From Peteryoungia algae (GTDB lineage: Bacteria > Pseudomonadota > Alphaproteobacteria > Rhizobiales > Rhizobiaceae): 64,000 nucleotides of DNA. Position 1 is the first letter of the stretch; the number at the start of each line of letters is the position of its first letter. The notes below the pieces were generated by a model, which was not told the origin of the DNA, searched no databases, and saw nothing but the letters and a program-made list of their open reading frames with translations. Position numbers and translations under genes: made by a program. The stretch spans positions 2,108,001 through 2,172,000 of the forward strand of contig NZ_CP128477.1 in assembly GCF_030369675.1 (NCBI RefSeq), read 5' to 3'. This document shows positions 54,419-64,000 of this stretch, in pieces.

Positions 54419-55468
54419 TCAGCGGGTGCCGAGTTCCTCGATCGACTGCAGGATCTCGGTGCCAAGCCGCGTGGCGGCACCGGTGGCGATCGCCATCTGC
54501 GGCAGGATCATCCACTCAAGCGTCCAGGCGGCCCCCGACCGTTCCTGTTCATGCACCAGGGACTGATGCAGACCCGAGATCTGCACGGCGTTGAACCGGG
54601 CAAGCGTTACCAGAACTTCCGCCTTCACCGGATTGCGCTTGTGCGGCATGGCTGAGGACGCCCCGCCGCCGCCGATCAGCGCCGTGCCATTATCCGCCAT
54701 CAGCGCCAGATCTTGACCGATCTTGCCGAGGACGCCGGTGACCTGGGAGAACAAGCCACCGATCTCGGTGATTATCGCCCGTTGACTGTGCCATTGCGGC
54801 CGATCGGACAGTTGAAGGAGGTCGGAGAGCCGGGCTCGGACAAACGGCGCCTTGCCACCGAGCTTGTCGAGTGTGCCGACGGCACCCCCGAACTGAAGCG
54901 GCAGGCCGGCTTTCAGCATGCCCTGCAGCGCTGCCTGGTGGGCGACGATCGGCCCTTTCCAGCTCGACAGGCGACCTGAAACCGTGATCTGGATTGCCGC
55001 CTGCATGCGCGTGCGCCCCATCAAGGCCCGGGTGCCAAAGCGCTGCTCCAGCCCCTGGAGGGACGAGATAATGGATGTCAGCCGCTGATCGAGGATCGCA
55101 AGCACAGCACCCAGACGCAGCATCAGACCTGTATCGATGGCGTCCTGGCTTGTGGCCCCGAAGTGCAGATGCTTGCCCTGTTCAGCGAGCATTGCCCGCC
55201 ACTGGCGAACGAGATCCGGGATGACGACCCCATCGCGGCCGATCGCCTGTTTCAGGGCGTCGAGATCGGCAAGAAATGCTTCCGGCAGGGCCGCGATCGC
55301 CTCGGCCGCCTCGACAGGGATAACGCCTTCCGCTGCCTCCGCCTCGGCCAGTGCCACCTCGAAACGCAGCATGGCCGAAAGCTCGGCAGCCGCCGAGAAC
55401 TGAGCACCGATTTCCTCATCACCCAAGAGGCCGGACAGAAAAGGATGGTCGAAGACGGATGCGGTCAT
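54419..55468 (-). CDS. pcaB: 3-carboxy-cis,cis-muconate cycloisomerase
   Basis: 349 residues from ATG 55468, a length typical of rhizobial PcaB (shorter than the Pseudomonas enzyme). Fumarase/aspartase superfamily signature GGGGASSAMPHKRNPVKAEVL near residue 260. It converts 3-carboxy-cis,cis-muconate to 4-carboxymuconolactone, after PcaGH and before PcaC. The last gene of the pcaDCHGB operon, with no stem in the one-base gap to the anti-sigma gene. Confidence 0.94.
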   Translation of the reverse strand: MTASVFDHPFLSGLLGDEEIGAQFSAAAELSAMLRFEVALAEAEAAEGVIPVEAAEAIAALPEAFLADLDALKQAIGRDGVVIPDLVRQWRAMLAEQGKHLHFGATSQDAIDTGLMLRLGAVLAILDQRLTSIISSLQGLEQRFGTRALMGRTRMQAAIQITVSGRLSSWKGPIVAHQAALQGMLKAGLPLQFGGAVGTLDKLGGKAPFVRARLSDLLQLSDRPQWHSQRAIITEIGGLFSQVTGVLGKIGQDLALMADNGTALIGGGGASSAMPHKRNPVKAEVLVTLARFNAVQISGLHQSLVHEQERSGAAWTLEWMILPQMAIATGAATRLGTEILQSIEELGTR

Positions 55469-55487
55469 GCTGTTGCCGGTGCCCTTT

Positions 55488-56101
55488 TCAGATATCGAAG
55501 AAGATCGTCTCCTTCTCCCCCTGCAGGTAGATGTCGAAGTGATAGGTCGATCCCTCGCGCTGCGCAATCAGTGTGGGCACGCGCACGCGGTGCTCGATAC
55601 GCGCAAGGATCGGATCCTCGCCATTTGCCGCCTCTTCGTCGCCAAAATAAAGGCGCGTGTTGAGGCCGAGATTGATGCCGCGCGCGACGATCCAGAAAGA
55701 TATATGTGGCGCCATCAGGCGGCCATCGCGGAAAGGCACCCGACCTGGCTTGATCGTCTCGAAACGATACTCGCCGGTCGAGAGGTCGCAAGGGCAGCGC
55801 CCCCAGCCGGTAAAGTTTGGATCAGCGCTGCCGCGCGTTTCCGAGGGACTGTTGTAGAGGCCATCGGCATCTGCCTGCCAGAGCTCGATCAACGCATCCT
55901 TGAGCGGCGTGCCGGATCCGTCGATGACACGACCGGTTACGGTGATCCGCTCGCCGCGCGTCCTGTCATTGACCATGGTGGTGCCGAGATCGACGGGATA
56001 GACACCCTTGATATCGGCAAAATTTGGCGTCAGGCCGATATGAACGTAAGGGCCGGCCGTCTGCGAGGCACTTTCCTTGAGGTAACCGAGATCCTGGACC
56101 A

Positions 56102-56102
<1 letters not shown>
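55488..56102 (-). CDS. pcaG: Protocatechuate 3,4-dioxygenase, alpha subunit
   Basis: 204 residues from ATG 56102. The intradiol-dioxygenase fold is visible (ITVTGRVIDGSGTPLKDALIELWQADADG, DPNFTGWGR, GRLMAPHISFWIVARGIN). The alpha subunit lacks the full Tyr/Tyr/His/His iron ligand set carried by PcaH. With PcaH it cleaves protocatechuate between the hydroxyls. TGATG overlap with the pcaH stop couples the two subunits. Confidence 0.95.
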
Positions 56103-57255
<1,153 letters not shown>

Positions 57256-57263
<8 letters not shown>

Positions 57264-58065
57264 GGGCTGCCTCTCCTGATATGATGGGCGCGAGGAAGGC
57301 CTCTATGATGGTTGTGAGCATTTCCGGCTGCTCCACACAGGGGAGATGGCCGGCATCCTTTATGACTTCATAGCGCGCCTTCGGCACGAGCTTGGCGAGC
57401 GACAGCACGAGATCGGGTGGCGTCGCCCCGTCCTGATCGCCGACAACACAAAGTGTGGGAACGGCGATCCTCGTTGCGGCCTCGGTGAAATTCGCATCCC
57501 GGATCGCGGCACAGGTGCCAGTATATCCCTCGACCGGCTGGCGGAGCATCATGTTGCGATAGCCCGGGTAAGCCGGATCGCTGGCGCGGAAGGACGATGT
57601 GAACCAGCGCTCCATCACACTGTCGACGATGCCCGAAAGCCCTCCTTCTTCGATGGCTGTGATGCGCACTGCCCACATCTCCGCGGTCCCGATCTTGTGC
57701 GCTGTATCGCAAAGGATCAGCGCCTTCACCAGATCCGGACGCCGCGCACAGAGGCCCTGGGCGATCAGCCCTCCGACAGACAGTCCGCAGATGACGGCGC
57801 CAGAAACATTGAGGTGTTCGAGCAAGCCGATCAGGTCGTCGACATGGTCATCGATCGAATAGGGCGCTTGCCCGACATCCGACAGGCCGTGACCGCGCTT
57901 GTCATAGGTGAGCAGCGGATGGCTGCCAGCGAGCCGGACGATCACGTCGCGCCAGATACGAAAATCGGTTCCGAGCGAATTGATGAAGACGATGACCGGC
58001 TTGTTGCCCGGCCCACCGATGATCTGGTGATGCAGGCTGACGCCGTTGATCTGAACGAACTGCAC
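57256..58065 (-). CDS. pcaD: beta-Ketoadipate enol-lactone hydrolase
   Basis: 269 residues, alpha/beta-hydrolase. Nucleophile Ser in CGLSVGGLIAQG, acid Asp in VVGDQDGATPPD, His in DAGHLPCVEQP, and oxyanion region FINSLGTDFRIW. It makes beta-ketoadipate, the substrate of PcaIJ. First gene of the pcaDCHGB operon. A PcaQ-like box lies 74-89 bases before its start. Confidence 0.95.
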
Positions 58066-58138
58066 GGGTTCCTCCCTCCGTTGCCGACATATTGCTCATG
58101 CGGTTTGGTTAGGTAAAATGATGTTTTCCATCTTATTC

Positions 58139-58154
58139 CTAACCGTAGGGTTAT
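58139..58154. promoter_or_regulatory. Candidate PcaQ operator
   Basis: TAACC-N4-GGTTA is a perfect inverted repeat. Read on the minus strand it is ATAACC-N4-GGTTAG, one base off the ATAACC-N4-GGTTAA motif I recall for rhizobial PcaQ. It lies in the pcaD/pcaQ intergenic region, 9-24 bases before the pcaQ start and 74-89 before pcaD. Placed to activate pcaD and repress pcaQ. Confidence 0.8.
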
Positions 58155-58162
58155 GTTTCCAC

Positions 58163-59086
58163 ATGATCGACAACAGAGTGAAGTTTCGCCACCTGCAGAC
58201 CTTCGTCGAGGTTGCGCGCCAGAAGAGCGTCATGAAGGCGGCGGAACTCCTGCATGTCAGTCAGCCTGCCGTAACCAAGACCATCCGCGAACTCGAGGAA
58301 GTCTTGGGTGTCGCCGTGTTCGAAAAGGACGGTCGCGGCATCCGGATCACCCGCTATGGCGAGGCCTTTCTCAAGCACGCGGGTGCGGCCCTGACCGCGC
58401 TCCGCCAAGGCTTCGATTCCGTATCGCATGCCCTTCATGCGGATGCGCCACCGATACGCGTCGGGGCCCTGCCAACGGTCTCGACCCGCATCATGCCGCA
58501 GGCAATGACCCGGTTCCTGCGCGAGGACGTGCCCGCCCGCATCAAGATTGTCACCGGTGAAAATGCGGTCCTTCTCGAGCAGTTGCGGGTCGGAGACCTC
58601 GACCTCGTCGTCGGACGGCTGGCCGCGCCCGAGCAGATGGCGGGCTTCTCCTTTGAACATCTCTATTCGGAACAGGTGATCTTCTGCGTGCGCGCCGGTC
58701 ACCCGCTCCTGCTGGACGCTTCCGACCTGTTTGGCGAACTGGAAAAGTATCCAGTGCTGATGCCGACGCGGGCCTCGATCATTCGCCCCTTCGTCGAGCG
58801 CTTCCTGATCGCCAACGGCATTTCTGGCCTGCCGACTCAGATCGAGACGGTCTCCGACAGCTTCGGTCGCGCCTATGTCCGCCAGACGGATGCGATCTGG
58901 ATCATCTCTGCGGGCGTCGTGGCAACGGACCTCGCAGACAAAACGCTGGCGGCATTGCCGATCGACACAAGCGAGACAAAGGGGCCGGTGGGCCTCACCG
59001 TTCGGGCGGATGCGGTGCCGTCCATGCCGCTGGCGCTCCTGATGCGCACGATCCGCGAGGCCGCGGCCGAGGTGGGCAATGCCTGA
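58163..59086 (+). CDS. pcaQ: LysR-family activator of the pca operon
   Basis: 307 residues from ATG 58163; an in-frame ATG at 58118 would prepend 15 hydrophobic residues and cross the operator. The helix-turn-helix is at 1-60 (KFRHLQTFVEVARQKSVMKAAELLHVSQPAVTKTIRELEEVLG). The effector domain binds beta-carboxymuconate or its lactone in known PcaQ proteins. Divergent from pcaD with a matching operator in the 97-base gap. Next gene is the convergent pcaR. Confidence 0.92.
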   Translation: MIDNRVKFRHLQTFVEVARQKSVMKAAELLHVSQPAVTKTIRELEEVLGVAVFEKDGRGIRITRYGEAFLKHAGAALTALRQGFDSVSHALHADAPPIRVGALPTVSTRIMPQAMTRFLREDVPARIKIVTGENAVLLEQLRVGDLDLVVGRLAAPEQMAGFSFEHLYSEQVIFCVRAGHPLLLDASDLFGELEKYPVLMPTRASIIRPFVERFLIANGISGLPTQIETVSDSFGRAYVRQTDAIWIISAGVVATDLADKTLAALPIDTSETKGPVGLTVRADAVPSMPLALLMRTIREAAAEVGNA

Positions 59087-59089
59087 CGA

Positions 59090-59851
59090 TCAGGGCAGTA
59101 GCGGCGTCAGCCTCGCTTGAAGCTCCAACATCGCGGGCAGGCAATGGGCAGGCAATTCGGCTGCTGGCAGGATCGCAGCCGGCGCACCGACATTGATGGC
59201 AGCCACAACACGACCGCGATCATTCCGGACCGGCACGGCAATTGAACAGAGCCCAATCTCAAGCTCCTGATCGATGACGGCATAGCCTCGCTCCCGGACA
59301 CGTGCGATCTCTGCCTTGAGTGCCGACGGCTCGATGAGAGTAAGCGGCGTATGTGCCTTGAACTGGGTTGCCGCCAGAATGACGTCGATCTCTGCATCGG
59401 ATAGCGCGGCCAGCAGCACGCGCCCCATGGAGGCGCTGTAGGCCGGCAGGCGCGAGCCCGGCATCAGGTTGATCGACATGACGCGCTTCTGTGCAGCGCG
59501 TGCAATATAGACGATCTCGGTGCTGTCGAGAATGGAGGCCGAGGCGCTGTGGCCGACGCGTTCCGACAACTGATCAAGATGCGGCTGCAACAGCACAGGC
59601 AGTGGCGTCGCCGACAGCCAGGAATGGCCGATACGCAGGATCTTCGGCGTCAGTGAGAAGAACTTTCCATCATAGTCGGCGTAACCGAGATCCGCGAGCG
59701 TCAGCAGGCAGCGACGCGCAGTCGCCCGGTCAAGACCACTGGTTTCGGCAGCCTCGGTGATGCTGAGCCGCTGGCGCTCAGGGCCGAATGCTTCCAGCAC
59801 CCTCAAGCCTTTGGCGAATCCACCCATCAGGTCACGCTCGCCCGCTGCCAT
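59090..59851 (-). CDS. pcaR: IclR-family regulator of the pcaIJF operon
   Basis: 253 residues. The N-terminal IclR winged helix spans 5-75 (FAKGLRVLEAFGPERQRLSITEAAETSGLDRATARRCLLTL). The effector domain covers 85-250 (SAYSASMGRVLLAALSD, ELEIGLCSIAVPVRNDRG). PcaR/PobR-type proteins sense beta-ketoadipate. It is divergent from pcaI, and its operator is present between them. No other regulator is nearer. Confidence 0.9.
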   Translation of the reverse strand: MAAGERDLMGGFAKGLRVLEAFGPERQRLSITEAAETSGLDRATARRCLLTLADLGYADYDGKFFSLTPKILRIGHSWLSATPLPVLLQPHLDQLSERVGHSASASILDSTEIVYIARAAQKRVMSINLMPGSRLPAYSASMGRVLLAALSDAEIDVILAATQFKAHTPLTLIEPSALKAEIARVRERGYAVIDQELEIGLCSIAVPVRNDRGRVVAAINVGAPAAILPAAELPAHCLPAMLELQARLTPLLP

Positions 59852-59867
59852 AGGTCACTCCAATTTC

Positions 59868-59900
59868 GTGCGATTATCGAACAAATATCAAATATCGCAC
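59868..59900. promoter_or_regulatory. Candidate PcaR operator, two sites
   Basis: GTGCGATTATCGAAC (59868-59882) is the exact reverse complement of GTTCGATAATCGCAC, the 15-base operator core I recall for Pseudomonas PcaR. A second, partial copy ends TATCGCAC at 59900, and 10 of 15 positions match in the opposite orientation. The pair sits between pcaR and pcaI, upstream of the candidate -35 element. Confidence 0.75.
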
Positions 59901-59907
59901 AAACCAC

Positions 59908-59936
59908 TTGCTGTCGATGGTTTCAAGGTCATATTT
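59908..59936 (+). promoter_or_regulatory. Candidate sigma-70 promoter for pcaIJF
   Basis: TTGCTG, a 17-base spacer and ATATTT. The -35 begins seven bases after the PcaR sites, so bound PcaR would be next to the polymerase. The transcript leader would be about 40 bases, with GGAGACGGGAG as ribosome site. Confidence 0.5.
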
Positions 59937-59984
59937 GGCGACAGGTTTACGAGGCACACCGCGCGTGAGGAGACGGGAGTTCCC

Positions 59985-60692
59985 ATGAACAAGACAATTT
60001 TAAGCCTGGTGGAAGCCGTGGCCGAGATCCGCGACGGCGCGACCGTCATGATCGGCGGCTTCGGCGGCTCCGGCGCCCCGATTGAGCTGATTCACGCCCT
60101 CATCGACAACGGCCCGAAGAACCTCACTGTCATCAACAACAATGCTGGCAATGGCCGCATCGGCATCGCGGCAATGATCGATGCGGGCCTGGTGAAGAAG
60201 ATGATCTGCTCTTTCCCGCGGTCTTCCGATCCCCGCGCCTTTACCGATCGCTACCTTGCAGGCGAGATCGAACTGGAACTGGTGCCGCAAGGCACGCTGG
60301 CCGAACGCATCCGCGCCGGCGGTGCCGGCATTCCGGCCTTCTACACGCCGACCGGCTTCGGTACGGAACTGGCGGAGGGCAAGGTGATCGCGGAGTTTGA
60401 CGGCCGCGAATACGTGCAGGAACGCTGGCTGAAGGCCGACTTCGCCATCGTCAAGGCGCATCTCGGCGACACCATGGGCAACCTCACCTACCGGATGGCC
60501 GGCCGCAACTTCAATCCGCTGATGTGCATGGCAGCCGCCAAGACGATCGCCCAGGTTTCGAAGATCGTGAAGCCAGGCGAGATCGATCCCGAGCAGGTGA
60601 TCACCCCGGGCATCTTTGTCGATGGCGTCGTCGAAGTCGCCAACCCGCAACAGGAAGAACAGCTCATCCGAGCCGGAGTGGCCTACGCATGA
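59985..60692 (+). CDS. pcaI: 3-oxoadipate CoA-transferase, subunit A
   Basis: 235 residues from ATG 59985, preceded by GGAGACGGGAG. Conserved N-terminal block DGATVMIGGFGGSGAPIELI and NNNAGNGRIGIAAMIDAGLVKKMICSFPRS. Partner of PcaJ in transferring CoA from succinyl-CoA to beta-ketoadipate. Its stop overlaps the pcaJ start (ATGA). Confidence 0.95.
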   Translation: MNKTILSLVEAVAEIRDGATVMIGGFGGSGAPIELIHALIDNGPKNLTVINNNAGNGRIGIAAMIDAGLVKKMICSFPRSSDPRAFTDRYLAGEIELELVPQGTLAERIRAGGAGIPAFYTPTGFGTELAEGKVIAEFDGREYVQERWLKADFAIVKAHLGDTMGNLTYRMAGRNFNPLMCMAAAKTIAQVSKIVKPGEIDPEQVITPGIFVDGVVEVANPQQEEQLIRAGVAYA

Positions 60693-61390
60693 CCGACGCA
60701 GCCGCAATCGACACCCGCGAAGACATCAAGCTCTCCAACGCACAGATCGCCTGGCGTGCCGCCCAGGATATCGCCGACGGCGCCTATGTGAACCTCGGCA
60801 TCGGCTTCCCGGAAATGGTAGCCAAGTTCCAGCCTGAGGGCCGCGAAGCGATCTTCCATACCGAAAACGGCGTGCTGAACTTCGGCGAAGCACCGGCCGC
60901 AGGAGAAGAGGACTGGGACCTGATCAATGCCGGCAAGAAGGCGATCACGCTAAAGCCGGGAGCCGCCTTCTTCCACCATGCCGACAGCTTCGCCATGGTT
61001 CGCGGCGGCCATCTCGACGTCGCAATCCTCGGCGCCTACCAGGTCGCCGAGAATGGTGACCTCGCCAATTGGCGCGTCGGTTCCAAGGGGGTTCCGGCCG
61101 TTGGCGGCGCCATGGACCTCGTACATGGTGCAAAGCAGGTCGTCGTCATCACCGAACACGTGACCAAGGACGGCAAGCCGAAGCTTGTCGAGCGCTGCAC
61201 GTTTCCGCTGACCGGCGTCGGCTGCATCACCCGCGTCTATACGAGCCATGCCGTAATCGACATTGCCGATGGCAAGTTTGTCGTGCGCGAAAAGCTTGCC
61301 GCCATGAGCATGGACGAGTTGCAGGCCATGACCGGTGCCAAGCTGCACACAGATGGTCCCGTCGCTGACCTCGTCGTTCCCAAATTGTGA
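60689..61390 (+). CDS. pcaJ: 3-oxoadipate CoA-transferase, subunit B
   Basis: 233 residues. The catalytic Glu of the CoA-transferase family lies in TENGVLNFGEAP. The downstream blocks GHLDVAILGAYQVAENGDLANW and GGAMDLVHGAKQVVVITEHV are typical. With PcaI it forms beta-ketoadipyl-CoA. Coupled to pcaI by a four-base overlap and to pcaF by a nine-base gap. Confidence 0.95.
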   Translation: MTDAAAIDTREDIKLSNAQIAWRAAQDIADGAYVNLGIGFPEMVAKFQPEGREAIFHTENGVLNFGEAPAAGEEDWDLINAGKKAITLKPGAAFFHHADSFAMVRGGHLDVAILGAYQVAENGDLANWRVGSKGVPAVGGAMDLVHGAKQVVVITEHVTKDGKPKLVERCTFPLTGVGCITRVYTSHAVIDIADGKFVVREKLAAMSMDELQAMTGAKLHTDGPVADLVVPKL

Positions 61391-61399
61391 GTTCAAGCC

Positions 61400-62605
61400 A
61401 TGTCAGAAGCCTTTATTTGCGACTACATCCGCACGCCCATCGGCCGTTTCGGCGGCTCTCTCTCCTCGGTGCGCGCCGATGATCTGGGCGCCGTACCGCT
61501 GAAAGCGCTGATGGAGCGTCATCCCGGCATCGACTGGGAGGCAGTAGAAGACGTGATATACGGCTGCGCCAACCAGGCAGGCGAGGACAACCGCAATGTC
61601 GCCCGCATGTCAGCCTTGCTTGCCGGTCTGCCAGTCTCGGTGACAGGCACCACGATCAACCGGCTGTGCGGCTCCGGCATGGATGCCGTGATCACGGCTG
61701 CCCGCGCGATCAAGTCGGGCGAGGCAGAGCTGATGATCGCCGGCGGCGTCGAGAGCATGAGCCGGGCACCTTTCGTCATGCCGAAAGCCGAGACCGCCTT
61801 CTCCCGCAATGCCGAGATCTACGACACCACGATCGGCTGGCGTTTCATCAACCCGCAGATGAAGAAGCAGTACGGTGTGGATTCCATGCCCGAGACGGGC
61901 GACAATGTCGCCATCGACTTCGAGGTCTCGCGTGAGGATCAGGACGCCTTTGCCGTGGACAGCCAGGCCAAGGCGGCAGAAGCGCAAGCCAATGGCAGAT
62001 TGGCCAAGGAAATCACGCCCGTCACCGTGCCCCAGCGCAAGGGCGATCCTGTGATCATCGACCGCGACGAGCATCCGCGCGCGACCTCGATCGAGGCGCT
62101 GGCCAAGCTGAAGCCGATCAACAGACGAGAAGGGGCCACTGTCACCGCAGGCAATGCCTCGGGCGTCAACGACGGAGCCGCCGCGCTGATCATCGCCTCG
62201 GAAGCTGCAGTGAAGAAATATGGCCTCACCCCGATCGCCCGCATTCTGGGTGGTGCAACCGCAGGCGTTCCGCCGCGCATCATGGGCTTTGGTCCGGCCC
62301 CGGCCTCCAGGAAGCTGCTCGCCCGTCTCGGCCTGACACAGGAGCAGATCGACGTCATCGAGCTGAACGAAGCCTTTGCGTCCCAAGGCATAGCGACACT
62401 CCGTGACCTCGGTATCGCCAGCAACGATCCGCGCGTCAACCGCAATGGCGGCGCGATCGCGCTCGGCCACCCGCTCGGCATGTCGGGTGCCCGGATCGCG
62501 GGAACGGCAGCATTGGAGCTAAAGGAAACTGGCAGGCGCTACGCGCTTTCCACCATGTGCATCGGCGTCGGCCAGGGCATTGCAATCGCGCTGGAGCGCG
62601 TCTGA
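61400..62605 (+). CDS. pcaF: 3-oxoadipyl-CoA thiolase
   Basis: 401 residues. Thiolase active site: nucleophile Cys in NRLCGSGMDAV near residue 91, His in GGAIALGHPLGMSGAR and Cys in STMCIGVGQG. It cleaves beta-ketoadipyl-CoA to succinyl-CoA and acetyl-CoA, finishing the pathway. Last gene of pcaIJF. Confidence 0.95.
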   Translation: MSEAFICDYIRTPIGRFGGSLSSVRADDLGAVPLKALMERHPGIDWEAVEDVIYGCANQAGEDNRNVARMSALLAGLPVSVTGTTINRLCGSGMDAVITAARAIKSGEAELMIAGGVESMSRAPFVMPKAETAFSRNAEIYDTTIGWRFINPQMKKQYGVDSMPETGDNVAIDFEVSREDQDAFAVDSQAKAAEAQANGRLAKEITPVTVPQRKGDPVIIDRDEHPRATSIEALAKLKPINRREGATVTAGNASGVNDGAAALIIASEAAVKKYGLTPIARILGGATAGVPPRIMGFGPAPASRKLLARLGLTQEQIDVIELNEAFASQGIATLRDLGIASNDPRVNRNGGAIALGHPLGMSGARIAGTAALELKETGRRYALSTMCIGVGQGIAIALERV

Positions 62606-62640
62606 CATCCGAAGGCGGCGGGAAACCGGCGCCTGTCTGC

Positions 62641-63237
62641 TCAAGGATTGAGGAAGGCCAGGATGAGCTGATGCACGGCCCCGCCGGGTGACATTTCCAC
62701 CCGATCATATTCGCTGTGGCGCGCCACATGCGCATCCGAGATTGGCTTCAACTGGGCCTGCAGCGCTGCACGCACTTTCTGGCAGCCCGGGTCGTTTTCG
62801 TGGCGAAGGCCGATCGACACATCCTGAATCTGCTGCGTCAGATCCCGCATGAATTCACCATGCAGCTTCTCGTGCGCGACGATACCCTCGTAAAATGCGT
62901 CCCACTTCGCCGCCACATCCGACGGAAGCTTCTGTGCGGGCTTCGGCAGGGTGTAGGTGACGACAAGCTTGGGTTTCGCCGTTGCGAGCACGCAAGCCGC
63001 CCCCTGCTGCTGATAGTCGCGCTGCCAGGTCAGCTTGAACGTCGTATGGGCGATCACCCGCCCGAGGCTGAGCTTAGGCCCCCGCTCGCCGACCGACTGA
63101 TACAGGGCCATCGGCGTTGTTCCGTTCACCGGGTAGTGAGCGACCTTTTCTGTGGCCCGCCACTCCTGGCCGGCAGCGGGAAACGCTGCAACCATTGAGA
63201 CAAGAAGGCCGTTAAGCAGGCGAAAGACAGTGGTCAC
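62641..63237 (-). CDS. DUF922 family predicted secreted Zn-dependent protease
   Basis: 198 residues from a GTG at 63237 with GGGAG upstream. This start gives a signal peptide (TTVFRLLNGLLVSMVAAFPAAG); a longer reading to 63315 loses it. The mature domain opens EWRATEKVAHYPVNGTTPMALYQSVGERGP and carries the HExxH-like motif VAHEKLHGEF, the proposed metal site of DUF922. Two or three cysteines (AACVLA, DPGCQ) could be bridged in the periplasm. The function of the family is not established. It converges with pcaF. Confidence 0.75.
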   Translation of the reverse strand: MTTVFRLLNGLLVSMVAAFPAAGQEWRATEKVAHYPVNGTTPMALYQSVGERGPKLSLGRVIAHTTFKLTWQRDYQQQGAACVLATAKPKLVVTYTLPKPAQKLPSDVAAKWDAFYEGIVAHEKLHGEFMRDLTQQIQDVSIGLRHENDPGCQKVRAALQAQLKPISDAHVARHSEYDRVEMSPGGAVHQLILAFLNP

Positions 63238-63412
63238 GGACAGAAGGCTCCCAAGATCATGAACCTGATACCGGTGGCCATGCCCGACCGCAATGACCAA
63301 CTGCAACCTCGACAACCGCCTCGCCGTATTTCGATGGACCGCAGTTTCCGCAAATTTAACTGATCCTCATATATATGAAACCGGACAGGAGAGACGGGGA
63401 GAGTACAAAGGC

Positions 63413-64000
63413 GTGGAAAAAAAGGTGACGAAGCATGCTTTCCTGAGCCGTGCAGCGGGATGGGTGGACCTGCTCAAGGTTCCCAATGGCAATCCGGCGC
63501 TGACCGCAGCTCAGTTCGAGGCCTTCTCCAAACAGGTACCGCTTCTTTATTTCATCCTCGCGACGAACATGATCTCGCTCTCCTGGACCCACCTTGGTTC
63601 AGCGCCGGATTACCTGGTCGTTTATTTGCCCGCCATTCTCACCACGCTTTTTGCACTCCGATCGCTGATCTGGCTGCGTGGCCGCAATCTCCAGCGCACG
63701 CCGCAACAGGCCTATCGCCAGCTCCGGGCCACAAACCTCCTGTCTCTCCCGATCGCCGTCTTCTGCACTGCCTGGTCGATTTCGCTCATACCTTATGGCG
63801 ACGCCCATCAGCAGGCTCATGTCGCCTTCTTCATGGCGATCACGGTCATCGGCTGCATCTTCTGTCTGATGCACCTGCGCTCGGCCGCCCTGATCGTTAC
63901 GGTGACGGTCAACTTGCCCTTTTTCGTGGTCATGTGCCTGAGTGGCGAGCCCACCTTCATCGCGACAGGCGTCAACGTGATCCTCGTGACGATGGCGATG
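63413..64000 (+). CDS. N-terminal membrane region of a probable signalling protein (cut by window end)
   Basis: A GTG at 63413, nine bases after GGGGAGAG, opens a frame that runs past the last base. The 196 visible residues begin EKKVTKHAFLSRAAGWVDLL and contain about five hydrophobic segments from LLYFILATNMISLSW to ATGVNVILVTMAM. This multi-pass N-terminus resembles those of rhizobial GGDEF/EAL cyclic-di-GMP proteins, but no catalytic domain is visible in the window. The end is not the true end. Confidence 0.6.
   Translation, partial: MEKKVTKHAFLSRAAGWVDLLKVPNGNPALTAAQFEAFSKQVPLLYFILATNMISLSWTHLGSAPDYLVVYLPAILTTLFALRSLIWLRGRNLQRTPQQAYRQLRATNLLSLPIAVFCTAWSISLIPYGDAHQQAHVAFFMAITVIGCIFCLMHLRSAALIVTVTVNLPFFVVMCLSGEPTFIATGVNVILVTMAM

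Overview
The window looks like chromosomal (or chromid) DNA of a GC-rich alphaproteobacterium, most likely in the Rhizobiaceae (Rhizobium/Agrobacterium/Sinorhizobium group). The evidence is gene content and order: a fused IolC-DUF2090 kinase inside an iolCDE-iolB operon with divergent iolR and idhA; the pcaDCHGB / pcaQ / pcaR / pcaIJF arrangement; a DUF982 protein; a pccA-mcm pair; and a REP-like hairpin of the kind scattered in rhizobial genomes. I saw no tRNA, rRNA, CRISPR array, IS element or prophage. Nearly everything is intact, and the window cuts two genes, at base 1 and base 64000.

Layout. 1-6.3 kb: tail of an unidentified gene, a YghU-type glutathione transferase, a tandem pair of unrecognised paralogues, a possible 32-residue leader ORF, then propionyl-CoA carboxylase alpha (pccA) and methylmalonyl-CoA mutase. 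6.4-15.1 kb: a polyamine-type ABC importer operon with an agmatinase-like ureohydrolase, facing a LysR-aminotransferase-flavoprotein operon. 15.1-23.7 kb: myo-inositol catabolism (iolB, a small membrane protein, iolE, iolD, iolC; iolR; idhA), with a shared candidate operator before iolC and between iolR and idhA. 23.8-27.9 kb: a ThuA-like / Gfo-Idh-MocA pair divergent from a LacI regulator and a PfkB kinase. 28-32.5 kb: DUF982, a solitary treY, an orphan small gene and a TupA-like ATP-grasp. 32.7-42.6 kb: an OmpR-type regulator, histidine kinase and periplasmic binding protein in one coupled operon, next to a TAXI-type TRAP transporter with its own DctBD-like two-component system. 42.7-46.9 kb: a large chemoreceptor divergent from an orphan ABC binding protein.

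47-54.4 kb is the least ordinary part. It holds a two-gene DabA/DabB inorganic-carbon uptake system, with all four predicted zinc-site residues present in DabA, divergent from a LysR regulator. The regulator's start codon lies inside a nested palindrome, and its mRNA may be leaderless. A renalase-like FAD protein, a DUF3429 membrane protein, an ECF sigma factor and a small zinc anti-sigma factor follow. 54.4-62.6 kb is a complete protocatechuate branch of the beta-ketoadipate pathway with recognisable PcaQ and PcaR operator sites. The window ends with a DUF922 secreted protein and the membrane N-terminus of a probable signalling protein.

The window describes a soil or plant-associated heterotroph that uses inositol, sugars, polyamine/guanidino compounds, aromatic acids and propionate. 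Its carboxylation chemistry (pccA) and DAB system both bear on bicarbonate.
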